Assembly: GCA_020832105.1 (NCBI GenBank)
Contig: JAFIFH010000052.1
Location: forward strand, 34,529-98,528
Reading direction: 5' to 3'
Source: Idiomarina sp.
GTDB lineage: Bacteria > Pseudomonadota > Gammaproteobacteria > Enterobacterales > Alteromonadaceae
Length of the DNA stretch: 64,000 nucleotides
Positions 1 through 8,096 of this stretch are shown here, piece after piece (positions within the stretch are counted from its first letter, which is position 1; each line of letters starts with the position of its first letter). The notes under the pieces are model-generated. The model saw only the letters and a program-made list of their open reading frames with translations. It ran no database searches and was not told where the DNA came from. Both the position numbers and the translations under genes were made by a program.

Positions 1-266
1 AGCAACTTGATCAAGGGCGTGGTGAGCTGGCTTAAAAAAAGCCGGTAGTGCGCATCACCTGGATCATTACCATGCAAATCATACACACTTTTTTCTTCAG
101 TCAGGCTTAGCCGATGGCGTTGTTCAACCTGGATCAGTCCGCAGTGGTTGCACCTGAGGTACCGTCGCCCTTGGATAGGGCGAGCTGAGTGTTGATGAAC
201 AAAACTGGCACTTTGGCCCGAGCAAAGTCCACAACAATGGTCAGCTGCGGACGTGAACTGGTGCAT
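1..266 (-). CDS. Class I SAM-dependent methyltransferase with N-terminal zinc ribbon (partial)
   Basis: This minus-strand frame starts at ATG 266-264 and stays open to the left edge, so only 88 residues are visible. The N-terminus carries two CxxC pairs (CGLC near residue 15 and CNHC near residue 44), then a stretch with YDLHGNDPGD and YRLFLSQL. That pattern is typical of a proteobacterial methyltransferase family whose SAM-binding domain follows a small zinc ribbon; the catalytic part lies outside the window. A strong GGAGG ribosome site sits about 12 bases upstream, inside the 3' end of the ABC exporter gene, and only four bases separate that gene's stop from this start, so the two are probably one operon. 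The substrate is unknown. The family assignment is from remembered sequence pattern. Confidence 0.75.
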   Translation of the reverse strand, partial: MHQFTSAADHCCGLCSGQSASFVHQHSARPIQGRRYLRCNHCGLIQVEQRHRLSLTEEKSVYDLHGNDPGDAHYRLFLSQLTTPLIKL

Positions 267-270
267 AGGT

Positions 271-2103
271 TTAAATATCCTCCGCCAGGAAGCCACCAGA
301 CTGACGCCGCCAGAGCTTGGCATAGAGCCCATCCTGGGCAATCAGTTGTTCGTGCGTGCCCTCTTCAATGACCTCGCCCTTGTCCATCACTATCAGCCGA
401 TCCATCGCGGCGATAGTGGACAGTCGATGGGCAATCGCAATCACAGTTTTGCCCGCCATCAGGTTATACAGGTTCTCCTGAATAGCGGTCTCTACCTCAC
501 TGTCCAGGGCCGAGGTGGCTTCGTCGAGAATTAAGATAGGTGCGTCTTTGAGCATGACCCGGGCAATGGCAATTCGCTGACGCTGACCACCGGAAAGCTT
601 CACCCCGCGCTCGCCAACATGAGCATCATAACCAGTGCGGCCCTGGTGGTCGCTGAGGTCACCGATAAATTCGTCGGCCTGAGCTCGGTGGGCGGCGTGG
701 ATGAGCTCTTCCTCGCTTGCACTTGGGCGCCCGTACATGATGTTGTCGCGCACTGAGCGATGCAGTAACGAGGTGTCTTGGGTGACCATGCCAATGTGCG
801 CACGCAGGGTGTCTTGCTGCACATCCGCAATGTTCTGGCCATCAATCACAATGCGCCCGCCCTGCACGTCGTAAAAGCGCAGTAGTAAGTTCACCAGAGT
901 CGATTTACCAGCCCCGGAACGGCCCACAATCCCAACCTTTTCACCCGCACCGATACGTAGGTTGAGGTTCTCCATCACGCCGCTTTCCTTGCCATAATGG
1001 AAGCGCACCTGATCAAAATCAATCGCGCCACGCTGAACCTGCAGGGGCAGCGCAGCGGGTTTGTCTTCCACTGTGCGGGACACTGCAATAGAGCCGATCC
1101 CATCTTGCACGGTACCAATGGCTTCAAATAGTTGTGTGAGTTGCCACATCACCATTTGCGACATACCAAACAAACGCAGCACTAAACCTATGACTACGGC
1201 TACCGCACCAAGGGACACTGCTTCTTCTAGCCAAAGCCCGATAGCCAACGCTGCCGAAGAAAACAGTAACAAGCAATTAATGACATAGAGTAAGCCATAG
1301 AGTTGAGTTACCAAACGCATTTGCTTGTGCACGGTGACCAGGAAATCGTCCATACCTTCACGGGCAAATGAGGTTTCACGTTCGCCATGAGAAAACAGCT
1401 TCACGGTTTGAATATTGGTGTAGCTATCTACGATCCGCCCGGTCATGATCGAGCGCGCGTCGGCCTGATCTTTTGAGATACTGCCTAAACGCGGCACATA
1501 GTAATAGAGCAGCACCGCATACAGCACCACCCAGCCTGCCAATGGCAGGATTAAGCGCCAGTCGGCATTGGCAATGATCACAAACATGGCAAGGAAGTAG
1601 ACGCCAATATAGTTGACCACTTCAATTAAACTGATCACCACCTGTCTTACCGACAGCGATGTCTGCATCAGTTTAGTGGCAACTCGTCCGGGGAACTCGT
1701 CCTGATAGTAGCTCATCGATTGCTTGAGCAAGTAACGGTGTACCAGCCAGCGAATCCGCATCGGGTAGTTACCGAGCAGCGTTTGATGCAAAAACAGTGA
1801 TTGAAACCAGACCAACAGGGGCAGGCCAATCAGCACCACCGCAGACATCGCGGTAAGCTTAATCCACTCATTGGCAAGAAACGCGTCCCGCTCCTGTTCT
1901 GACAGCCAGTCCACAATGCTGCCGAGAAAGCCAAATAGCCAGACCTCAGTGATTGCCACCAAAGCCATCAGAATGGCCACAGCAATCAGGTATTTCTCAG
2001 AGCCTTTGGTGAAGTGGTAGCAAAAAGCGAAAAAGCCTTTCGGCGGTTGCGAAGGCTCTATGGTGGGGAAAGGGTCAAGGCGTTTTTCAAACCAGCGGAA
2101 CAT
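271..2103 (-). CDS. ABC exporter, fused permease and ATPase (MsbA/multidrug type)
   Basis: A 610-residue half-transporter that would work as a homodimer in the inner membrane. The first ~340 residues hold about six hydrophobic segments. The ATPase domain follows, with Walker A GRSGAGKST near residue 395, signature LSGGQRQRIAIAR near 500, Walker B ILILDEATSALD and the H-loop AHRLST. The frame could begin at TTG 2109, but the ATG at 2103 is preferred because TAAGGAT lies about six bases before it, whereas TTG would be almost on top of that site. The cargo cannot be told; lipids, drugs or peptides are all possible for this family. The methyltransferase gene follows four bases downstream. Confidence 0.88.
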   Translation of the reverse strand: MFRWFEKRLDPFPTIEPSQPPKGFFAFCYHFTKGSEKYLIAVAILMALVAITEVWLFGFLGSIVDWLSEQERDAFLANEWIKLTAMSAVVLIGLPLLVWFQSLFLHQTLLGNYPMRIRWLVHRYLLKQSMSYYQDEFPGRVATKLMQTSLSVRQVVISLIEVVNYIGVYFLAMFVIIANADWRLILPLAGWVVLYAVLLYYYVPRLGSISKDQADARSIMTGRIVDSYTNIQTVKLFSHGERETSFAREGMDDFLVTVHKQMRLVTQLYGLLYVINCLLLFSSAALAIGLWLEEAVSLGAVAVVIGLVLRLFGMSQMVMWQLTQLFEAIGTVQDGIGSIAVSRTVEDKPAALPLQVQRGAIDFDQVRFHYGKESGVMENLNLRIGAGEKVGIVGRSGAGKSTLVNLLLRFYDVQGGRIVIDGQNIADVQQDTLRAHIGMVTQDTSLLHRSVRDNIMYGRPSASEEELIHAAHRAQADEFIGDLSDHQGRTGYDAHVGERGVKLSGGQRQRIAIARVMLKDAPILILDEATSALDSEVETAIQENLYNLMAGKTVIAIAHRLSTIAAMDRLIVMDKGEVIEEGTHEQLIAQDGLYAKLWRRQSGGFLAEDI

Positions 2104-2176
2104 GAGCAATCCTTACAGCAAGTCAGAGCTTGATTATGCCATAAAAACGCTGTCTGCGGTGGTCCTGGCGGGAGGA

Positions 2177-3649
2177 TTAAAGCTCATCCACATTAATATA
2201 AAGAGATTGCCCTCGTTGCTCAATGGTGGTGGTCGCTTTGTGCTCAAACTGCACGCCCTCCCAATCCAAGCTAAGGGAATCCAGTTCGCAGGTAAGCACT
2301 CGGGTGCCATCTGGGTTGAACGAGCAAAGTGCTGGCAGGCTCTCTACTTTGATCTGCAAACGCAGGGCCGGGGTGTCATCCCGCGGCGACATGAGATGAG
2401 TCGCTGGCCCTTCGATGAGTAGTGAGGTGTTGGCTCCATGCACAGATACAGATAATGGCTCAGGCAGCATGTAAGAACCGGCCAGAGGTTGACTAAAGCC
2501 CTGCAGGCCACTGGAAAAATTGACGTTCAGCGCCGCTGCGGCTGCGGCGCTGTGCATGTTGATTCGAATATCTAAGGTGGCAGGGGTGAGCGCTGCAAAA
2601 TTGGATAAGCTGAGGCTCCTTTCCGTCTGCTCGTCGCGAGTGGCCCAATCCAGCCAGTGGGAATACCGCAGTTGCCGATATAGTCTTGCTGGTGACGGAG
2701 GCTCTGCGGGTAAGTTGAGTTGCGATAGTATCTGTTGATCGACCAGCTCGGTAGCCAGCATTCGCTGATAATTGGGGTCGAGTTGCGCCAATATATAAGC
2801 ACTCGCCGCACCAGTGCCGTAAGCGTAAAAGCGCAGGTCGCTGGCGCTGTGAACACTGCCCTGGCGGCTGCTCAAGCCGTCTACAAGGTTCGCCCGCAGA
2901 GACGCGGCGAAATCAATCCTGCGGGTAGTTTCAGGTAAGCTTAGGATTTGTGCCCGAGTGCCGACAAGTTCAGCGCTGCCTTCAATTAATTCAAGTTGGT
3001 ATAAGCGTTCTATGATCGAATCCCCAAGGTTCTCTCGCAGGAGGTCATCAATCGTTCGCAACGCACCGACCGTATTCGCTGAAAGGTGCTGGTGAGTCAG
3101 CGCTGTACTCAGTACTTCGCGACGCATTTGCAGCAAGGCCCGGACGTGAGGGTCGGCAAAGGCATCATCATTCACATAGCGTGAGTCCATACGTTGCTTG
3201 AAATGGGTGCTCTGCCAGGCGTGAAACGCTTCATGAAACAGCAGCCCCGCGGTTTGCTCCCCGTTGCTTTGCAGGACAACTGCAGTGACAGTGGTCTCTG
3301 GTAAAGGGTAGCGCAGAAAAATGGAGTCAGTGAGTCGCTCTAGCCCGTCGGCATATAGATAAGTATGAGGCGCGACCTGGTCGCCACCAGGTATGGGGGT
3401 GCTATGTGTATATAGAAGTGCTGGGCCCTGACGAATATAGAGCAGAAACCCCTGTTCGTGGTCCCAGAAGTTTTGCCAGATAAGCTCATGCCGAGCGCCT
3501 GCACGATGGATATATTCAGCGTGCTCAAGCAGGCGATTTATGTCAGGCGAGAAATTGTCTGCGGTTCGCGAGGATGCGCTGCAACCGGGGAGAGCCCCAA
3601 GCAGGAAAAGCAGAACGATTAACCGACGTATGCAAAGGTTAAGTGGCAT
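2177..3649 (-). CDS. Putative lipoprotein with HExxH zinc-peptidase-like motif
   Basis: I do not recognise this 490-residue protein. It starts with a lipoprotein signal (two arginines, a leucine-rich core, then LPGC with Cys23), so it is probably anchored to a membrane on the periplasmic side. Residues 137-145 read LLFHEAFHA, an HExxH motif (His139, Glu140, His143). An EGSAE segment at 223-227 lies about 80 residues on and could give the third zinc ligand, as in gluzincin-type peptidases. The C-terminal ~170 residues look like beta-rich sequence with two cysteines. A metallopeptidase role is inferred from the motif only. It stands alone, 73 bases upstream of the exporter gene, and lacks a clear ribosome site. 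Confidence 0.7.
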   Translation of the reverse strand: MPLNLCIRRLIVLLFLLGALPGCSASSRTADNFSPDINRLLEHAEYIHRAGARHELIWQNFWDHEQGFLLYIRQGPALLYTHSTPIPGGDQVAPHTYLYADGLERLTDSIFLRYPLPETTVTAVVLQSNGEQTAGLLFHEAFHAWQSTHFKQRMDSRYVNDDAFADPHVRALLQMRREVLSTALTHQHLSANTVGALRTIDDLLRENLGDSIIERLYQLELIEGSAELVGTRAQILSLPETTRRIDFAASLRANLVDGLSSRQGSVHSASDLRFYAYGTGAASAYILAQLDPNYQRMLATELVDQQILSQLNLPAEPPSPARLYRQLRYSHWLDWATRDEQTERSLSLSNFAALTPATLDIRINMHSAAAAAALNVNFSSGLQGFSQPLAGSYMLPEPLSVSVHGANTSLLIEGPATHLMSPRDDTPALRLQIKVESLPALCSFNPDGTRVLTCELDSLSLDWEGVQFEHKATTTIEQRGQSLYINVDEL

Positions 3650-3792
3650 GAATTCATATTCGCTGAATAAAAGTAATAAATATAGTGCAAAAAATGCGAG
3701 AAGAAATCAGCCTTTGTTCGGCTTTATGCCCTTGGGATCTCCCCTGTCTGGACGCATAACTAAGCCAATCGTAAAATGGCGTAGGAGCCTGT

Positions 3793-4836
3793 ATGTATTC
3801 CCAGTTGTTCACCCCGATCAAGCTCAATAATACTTTGACCCTGAAAAATCGTATCGCGATGGCGCCGCTGACTCGCTGTATGGCTGGGCCGGGCCTGGTG
3901 CCGACGAAAGAGATGGCTGCATATTACGCACGCCGCGCTGACGTCGGTTTAATCATCTCAGAAGCGACGATTATTCGCGCGGACGCTCAGGGCTATCCGG
4001 ATGTGCCGGGGATCTGGAGCCCTGCGCACATTGAGGGCTGGCAGCAGGTGACCGATGCGGTGCATGACAATGGTGGCACTATGTTCTGCCAGCTGTGGCA
4101 TGTTGGCCGTGTATCACATCAGGTGTTTCACGGCACCCGGCCGGTGTCCGCCTCGGCGATTGGCCTTAACGAGCGGATTCCACGCATGCCAGGCCTGAGC
4201 TACCCGGTGCCGCGGGCTTTGGCATCCGGTGAAATTGAGCAGTTAATTGAGGATTATGCGACAGCGGCATCCAATGCCCGCGCAGCTGGTTTTGACGGCG
4301 TGGAAATCCATGGTGCCAATGGCTACTTGCTGGATCAGTTCCTGCATCATGCCAGTAATCATCGTGACGATGAATTCGGCGGAAGTGCAGACAACATGGT
4401 GCGATTCCCGCTGGCGGTCGTTGATGCGGTCATTGCAGCCGTGGGTGCTGAGCGGGTTGGTCTGCGTCTATCGCCTGGTGCGTACGCGCATATGACCGAA
4501 GATAAGCGCGACAAAGCCGTGTTTGAACTATTGCTTAAAGAACTAGATAAGCGAGATCTGGCCTACCTGCATGTGGGTATCTTTGATGACAGCATGACCT
4601 TTGAATCCCTTGATGGAATGCGCTCGAGCGAGTTCTTACGCGCTAACTATCAGGGGACCTTTATCGGCTGTGGTAGCTATACCGCCGAGCAGGCGGACCA
4701 GGGTATCAGTGACGGTTTGTATGACCTGGCCGCCATCGGCCGTCCATTAATTGCGAACCCTGACTATGTCAGTCGGATTCAATCCGGTGAGGGGTTGGTT
4801 GATTACGATGTTGAGATGCTAAAAACCCTGGTATAG
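3793..4836 (+). CDS. Old yellow enzyme family alkene reductase (NemA-like)
   Basis: A 347-residue FMN flavoprotein of the old yellow enzyme family, which uses NAD(P)H to reduce activated C=C bonds or nitro groups in the cytoplasm. The TIM barrel begins with LFTPIKLNN and NRIAMAPLTRC. CQLWHVGRVSH is present near residue 100, and EIHGANGYLLDQF near 171 gives the His173/Asn176 pair that binds substrate in this family. GRPLIANPD near the C-terminus is the phosphate-binding end of the barrel. Length matches E. coli NemA (about 365). GGAGCC lies before ATG 3793. It is monocistronic and convergent with the small membrane-protein gene at 4848. The natural substrate is unknown. Confidence 0.92.
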   Translation: MYSQLFTPIKLNNTLTLKNRIAMAPLTRCMAGPGLVPTKEMAAYYARRADVGLIISEATIIRADAQGYPDVPGIWSPAHIEGWQQVTDAVHDNGGTMFCQLWHVGRVSHQVFHGTRPVSASAIGLNERIPRMPGLSYPVPRALASGEIEQLIEDYATAASNARAAGFDGVEIHGANGYLLDQFLHHASNHRDDEFGGSADNMVRFPLAVVDAVIAAVGAERVGLRLSPGAYAHMTEDKRDKAVFELLLKELDKRDLAYLHVGIFDDSMTFESLDGMRSSEFLRANYQGTFIGCGSYTAEQADQGISDGLYDLAAIGRPLIANPDYVSRIQSGEGLVDYDVEMLKTLV

Positions 4837-4847
4837 CTATACCCGGT

Positions 4848-5516
4848 TTAATCGACCTGATAACTCGCACTGCGGTGAATAATGATCCGCAGTTGCGGGA
4901 TGTCGTCAATCACAATCGGTTGAATCGACATTGCGCCGGATTCAACACCGGTTGCCATTAATGCCCCGACAAACTCCAGCACGGCGTCTTCGCTATCGTT
5001 GTTGAATGCAATACCACAAAACACATCATTGCAGTTCAGCACACGCAGCCTCAGCCGGTTATCAAGGACCGGGTCCATTCGGTTAATCGCATCCAGCAAG
5101 CGAGCTTCACGCTCAAAGGCCTCAGGTAAGGTTTTTTCAAGGCCGCGGATTACATCATCAAACTCACGCTCTGCCATCAATGATTGCGCCATTGCGCCGT
5201 GTAATCGCTGGGGGTCAGACAGCACGGCAATCGTACTTTGCACCTCTACGTGATTGCTGTCAGTTAATTCACTATGCTCGATAGGCTCAGGAATCGGGTC
5301 TGTTGTCTGTGCTGCAAATTCAGCTTGCGCTGGGTCGGTGGTAGCCCGGCTACCTGATGGTTCAGTGCTGGGGGGGCGAGCCTCGCTGTGGTTGCGGGGC
5401 TGGGCATCGGAGCTGCGTTCAGCAAAATAGGGGTGAGTGACAATGGTGTAGGCAAGCAAATAGCCTATTGCGGCGAAAACCAAAATTGCGGCGATGATAC
5501 GTTGGTTCTTGCTCAT
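4848..5516 (-). CDS. Hypothetical membrane-anchored periplasmic protein
   Basis: Unrecognised, 222 residues. A short basic start (MSKNQR) is followed by one hydrophobic helix of about 20 residues, then a Ser/Pro/Thr/Glu-rich spacer and a mixed C-terminal domain with two cysteines about six residues apart (NCNDVFCG). This suggests a type II anchored protein with a periplasmic domain, possibly with a disulfide. The frame extends to 5537, but ATG 5516 has GGAAG about six bases before it and places the helix at the normal distance, so it is the better start. It lies 28 bases downstream of the permease gene, so both are likely one transcript. No function can be assigned. Confidence 0.7.
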   Translation of the reverse strand: MSKNQRIIAAILVFAAIGYLLAYTIVTHPYFAERSSDAQPRNHSEARPPSTEPSGSRATTDPAQAEFAAQTTDPIPEPIEHSELTDSNHVEVQSTIAVLSDPQRLHGAMAQSLMAEREFDDVIRGLEKTLPEAFEREARLLDAINRMDPVLDNRLRLRVLNCNDVFCGIAFNNDSEDAVLEFVGALMATGVESGAMSIQPIVIDDIPQLRIIIHRSASYQVD

Positions 5517-5543
5517 AGCGCTTCCTTTGCGAGGCATTGCCGG

Positions 5544-6833
5544 TTAGCGATCAACTGAGCGACTATTATTAAACCGAATAAAGTGCCACAGCAAGCCCGC
5601 CGCTATAAAAACGCAGCCGCTGGCGAACACATACCAGTCAATAAAGAACACCAGCACGAGGCAGCTCAAAAGCCCTAGTATGGAGACCAAGCGGGGCACA
5701 AAACGTTGGCTCGCGGGTACCCGTAACGCCGCCAGATTGGTGATACCATAATAGGTCAGCACCGTGAATGCACTGAACGACCAGGCCAATTGAACATCCC
5801 CTAACAGGGCCAGCAACATCATCACCGCGGTGGTCACATAGACTGCATTGGGTGCTGAGGTATTATCCTGGTTAAGGCGCGCGAACGCCGGGGGCAGGTC
5901 ATTACGCCGGCCCATGGCAAGCACCACCCGCGATACCCCCAGAATGAGATTAAGGATAACCCCAAGTAAGGCGATAACCGCACCACTCAGCACCACGGCA
6001 CGCAGCCAGCTCTGCTCAGTCAGGGCGATAAGCGCAAGCTGTTGACTGTTGCCCGCCAGGCTTTGGCTGAATAAGTCGGTATGCAGCAGGGCGTAACCAA
6101 TCAGCACGTAAAGTAAGGCGGTAACTACCAGAGTAGTGATAATAGCGATGGGGATCGTACGCTTTGGGTGACTCACTTCTTCGCCCATGGTGGCAATTCG
6201 GCCATATCCGGTAAAGGCGACAAAAAGTAACGCCGCCGCGCCGAGAAACTCACGCCAGCCAATGCTATCGGCAATGGCTGTATCGAAATTGAAAACTTCA
6301 TTGCGCTGAGCAACGTCCGCATTGGTGATGGCATGCAGCGAAAAGATCATCAGTGCACTGATACTAAGCACCACAATGACCAGGTTCGCCCGGTTGGAAC
6401 GGCGCATGCCGCCATTTACCAACAGCATTAACAGCGCCAATAGCACAATCGCCAACGGGATTTGCCAGTGCTGGGAGACACCCAGAGCGGGCAGCAAATA
6501 CAGGCCGAACGCCAGTGCGGCGGTAGCCGCTGACGCACTTTTTGCCGCCACAAACAGCCAGCCTGCGGTAAATCCCGCCCAGTGATTGAGAAATTGATAC
6601 CCATATTCATACGTGCCGCCACTGACTGGGTGGACTGCGGCCAGCTGGGCGCTGGACAAACCATTACAGGCAGCCACAAAGGCCGCTAGCAATATAGCTA
6701 GTAACACCCAGGACCCGGTAATTTCCGTAGCCAACGCGATGGACACATAGGCACCCGTACCGACAATGGCGCCGAGCCCTAACAGTATTGCCCCACTCAG
6801 TGAGGTATGACGGACTAAGGAGTTATTAGACAT
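5544..6833 (-). CDS. APC family amino-acid permease
   Basis: A 429-residue, almost wholly hydrophobic protein with about twelve membrane segments. The first segment contains GAIVGTGAYVS, matching the GxG(I/A)GxG signature of the amino acid-polyamine-organocation superfamily. GEEVSHPKRTIP after segment six is the other family hallmark. The protein probably moves an amino acid or amine across the inner membrane; the substrate cannot be read from the sequence. ATG 6833 follows AAGGGCAGC. The next gene, a small anchored protein, begins 28 bases after the stop and may be a partner. The gene is divergent from the Sel1 protein at 7202. Confidence 0.9.
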   Translation of the reverse strand: MSNNSLVRHTSLSGAILLGLGAIVGTGAYVSIALATEITGSWVLLAILLAAFVAACNGLSSAQLAAVHPVSGGTYEYGYQFLNHWAGFTAGWLFVAAKSASAATAALAFGLYLLPALGVSQHWQIPLAIVLLALLMLLVNGGMRRSNRANLVIVVLSISALMIFSLHAITNADVAQRNEVFNFDTAIADSIGWREFLGAAALLFVAFTGYGRIATMGEEVSHPKRTIPIAIITTLVVTALLYVLIGYALLHTDLFSQSLAGNSQQLALIALTEQSWLRAVVLSGAVIALLGVILNLILGVSRVVLAMGRRNDLPPAFARLNQDNTSAPNAVYVTTAVMMLLALLGDVQLAWSFSAFTVLTYYGITNLAALRVPASQRFVPRLVSILGLLSCLVLVFFIDWYVFASGCVFIAAGLLWHFIRFNNSRSVDR

Positions 6834-7201
6834 GCTGCCCTTTTAAAGGTTGTGTTGCTTAAACTCAAAAAGATGGAAAATCAATAAGCGTGTCGTTAAG
6901 CGACGTGCAAAGCGGCGGCGTTCTGCCATAGGGCGGTTCATCAGCTAGTATCTACGAATATAATCTAGACTACGTACCTTTCCAGCATAGCTCAATGCCT
7001 ACAGATATATTTCTTAACTGGCGCGAGGTTCGCATCGGCAATGAGCATATCCCGCGACGCTTAGGCTTGAACTACCCGGTGCCCCCGTGAATTGGCTGCC
7101 GGTTGAACAGATTGAATTGACCTGCTATGTTGAAACTGTGTTAAGTTGGTTTAAAAAATATACGACATTTATGCACTGACATATAATAAACAGGTGCCTC
7201 A
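6834..7201. other. Intergenic region with TATAAT box and a broken small frame
   Basis: This 368-base gap separates the divergent permease and Sel1 genes. It holds a TATAAT hexamer at 6959-6964 that could be a plus-strand -10 box, with no convincing -35. It also contains a small frame from ATG 6995 whose continuation is shifted at a run of five C (described as a possible pseudogene). I see no tRNA, hairpin terminator or recognised operator. Confidence 0.5.
6995..7179 (+). pseudogene. Possible frameshifted small ORF
   Basis: From ATG 6995 a frame of 31 codons ends at TGA 7088-7090, directly after a CCCCC run at 7082-7086. If one base were added to that run, the reading would continue without a stop to TGA 7177-7179, giving about 61 residues ending in SWFKKYTTFMH. 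The smooth continuation suggests a small gene broken by a homopolymer slip, or an assembly error. There is no clear ribosome site, and I do not recognise the peptide. It may equally be chance. Confidence 0.25.
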
Positions 7202-8089
7202 ATGATTCAAATTAACCGATATTTCAAATGGTTGCCTATGGCAGCTCTCCCTCTACTGTGGGCAACCACGGTTCCAGCTCAGGCGGAGTCGTGTGACACC
7301 GCAGAATGCAAAGCGCAGATGCAGAAGCTGGTTGAATATGCCCGTTATGGTAATGCCGAGGCGCTTGCGATCATTGCGGTGGCCTATGCCACCGGTGACG
7401 GTTTAGAGAAGGATGAAGTCCAGGCCCGGCGCATGTTGCGCGAGTCAATTCGCTTAAATAGCGGTGTCGGCATGTATGTAAAATCAAAATGGCGCGCGAG
7501 TGGATTTATATTTGAGCAGGATCAGGAACGTGCTGAGTACTTTCTTCGTCGCTCAGCAGAATATGGACATGAGCCAGCCAGTTACAAATTAGCTGCGCGG
7601 AGCTTTGAAGCGGGGCCGGAACAAGTTGATGAAGGTATCGCACACCTCAATAAAGCCGCAAAAAATGGTTATATACCGGCTCAATACACGTTGGCGCGAA
7701 TGATGGAAGATACGGCACATACCACCGACGAACTGATGTTAGTGGCAGATATCTATGTTGAAACTTCGACCCGCAATTACCGGGATTCTCGCCAACGCCT
7801 TAACGCTACAATCGCCCGCTTGGAAAATGAACTGAACGATGATCACGAGGGCTTGACGCGTCTGCGTCAACTGCGCGACATGGAAGTGATTCATGTGAGT
7901 GGGCAAGAGTTTAATATCGAGAGCAGCCTGCAGCGTGTGACATCTTACATGGCTGAGGGTGGTTATTATGACCGCCGCACGACGGGTAGCCGAATTCGCC
8001 GCCAGCGCCCGTGCTATTTAGACGCACACTGTCGGGTAGTGACCCCTCACGAGTCAGTGGCTCGCCTTACCGATCTGTTCAGGAACTAA
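7202..8089 (+). CDS. Exported Sel1-like repeat protein
   Basis: A 295-residue protein with a classic signal peptide (hydrophobic core, then VPAQA before Glu29), so it is likely periplasmic. Residues ~45-175 hold tandem alpha-helical units of the Sel1/TPR type: GNAEALAIIAVAYATGDG, AEYFLRRSAEYGHEPASYKL, then GIAHLNKAAKNGYIPAQYTLA. Such repeats form a solenoid that binds other proteins. The C-terminal part has two cysteines near residue 275 and no domain I know. It is monocistronic and convergent with the flavoprotein gene seven bases on. Its binding partner is not known. Confidence 0.8.
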   Translation: MIQINRYFKWLPMAALPLLWATTVPAQAESCDTAECKAQMQKLVEYARYGNAEALAIIAVAYATGDGLEKDEVQARRMLRESIRLNSGVGMYVKSKWRASGFIFEQDQERAEYFLRRSAEYGHEPASYKLAARSFEAGPEQVDEGIAHLNKAAKNGYIPAQYTLARMMEDTAHTTDELMLVADIYVETSTRNYRDSRQRLNATIARLENELNDDHEGLTRLRQLRDMEVIHVSGQEFNIESSLQRVTSYMAEGGYYDRRTTGSRIRRQRPCYLDAHCRVVTPHESVARLTDLFRN

Positions 8090-8096
8090 TTGGTGG

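Noticed and set aside
1..48. A plus-strand frame ending at TAG 46-48
   Set aside because: The minus-strand methyltransferase covers the same bases with clear motifs, so this short open end is chance.
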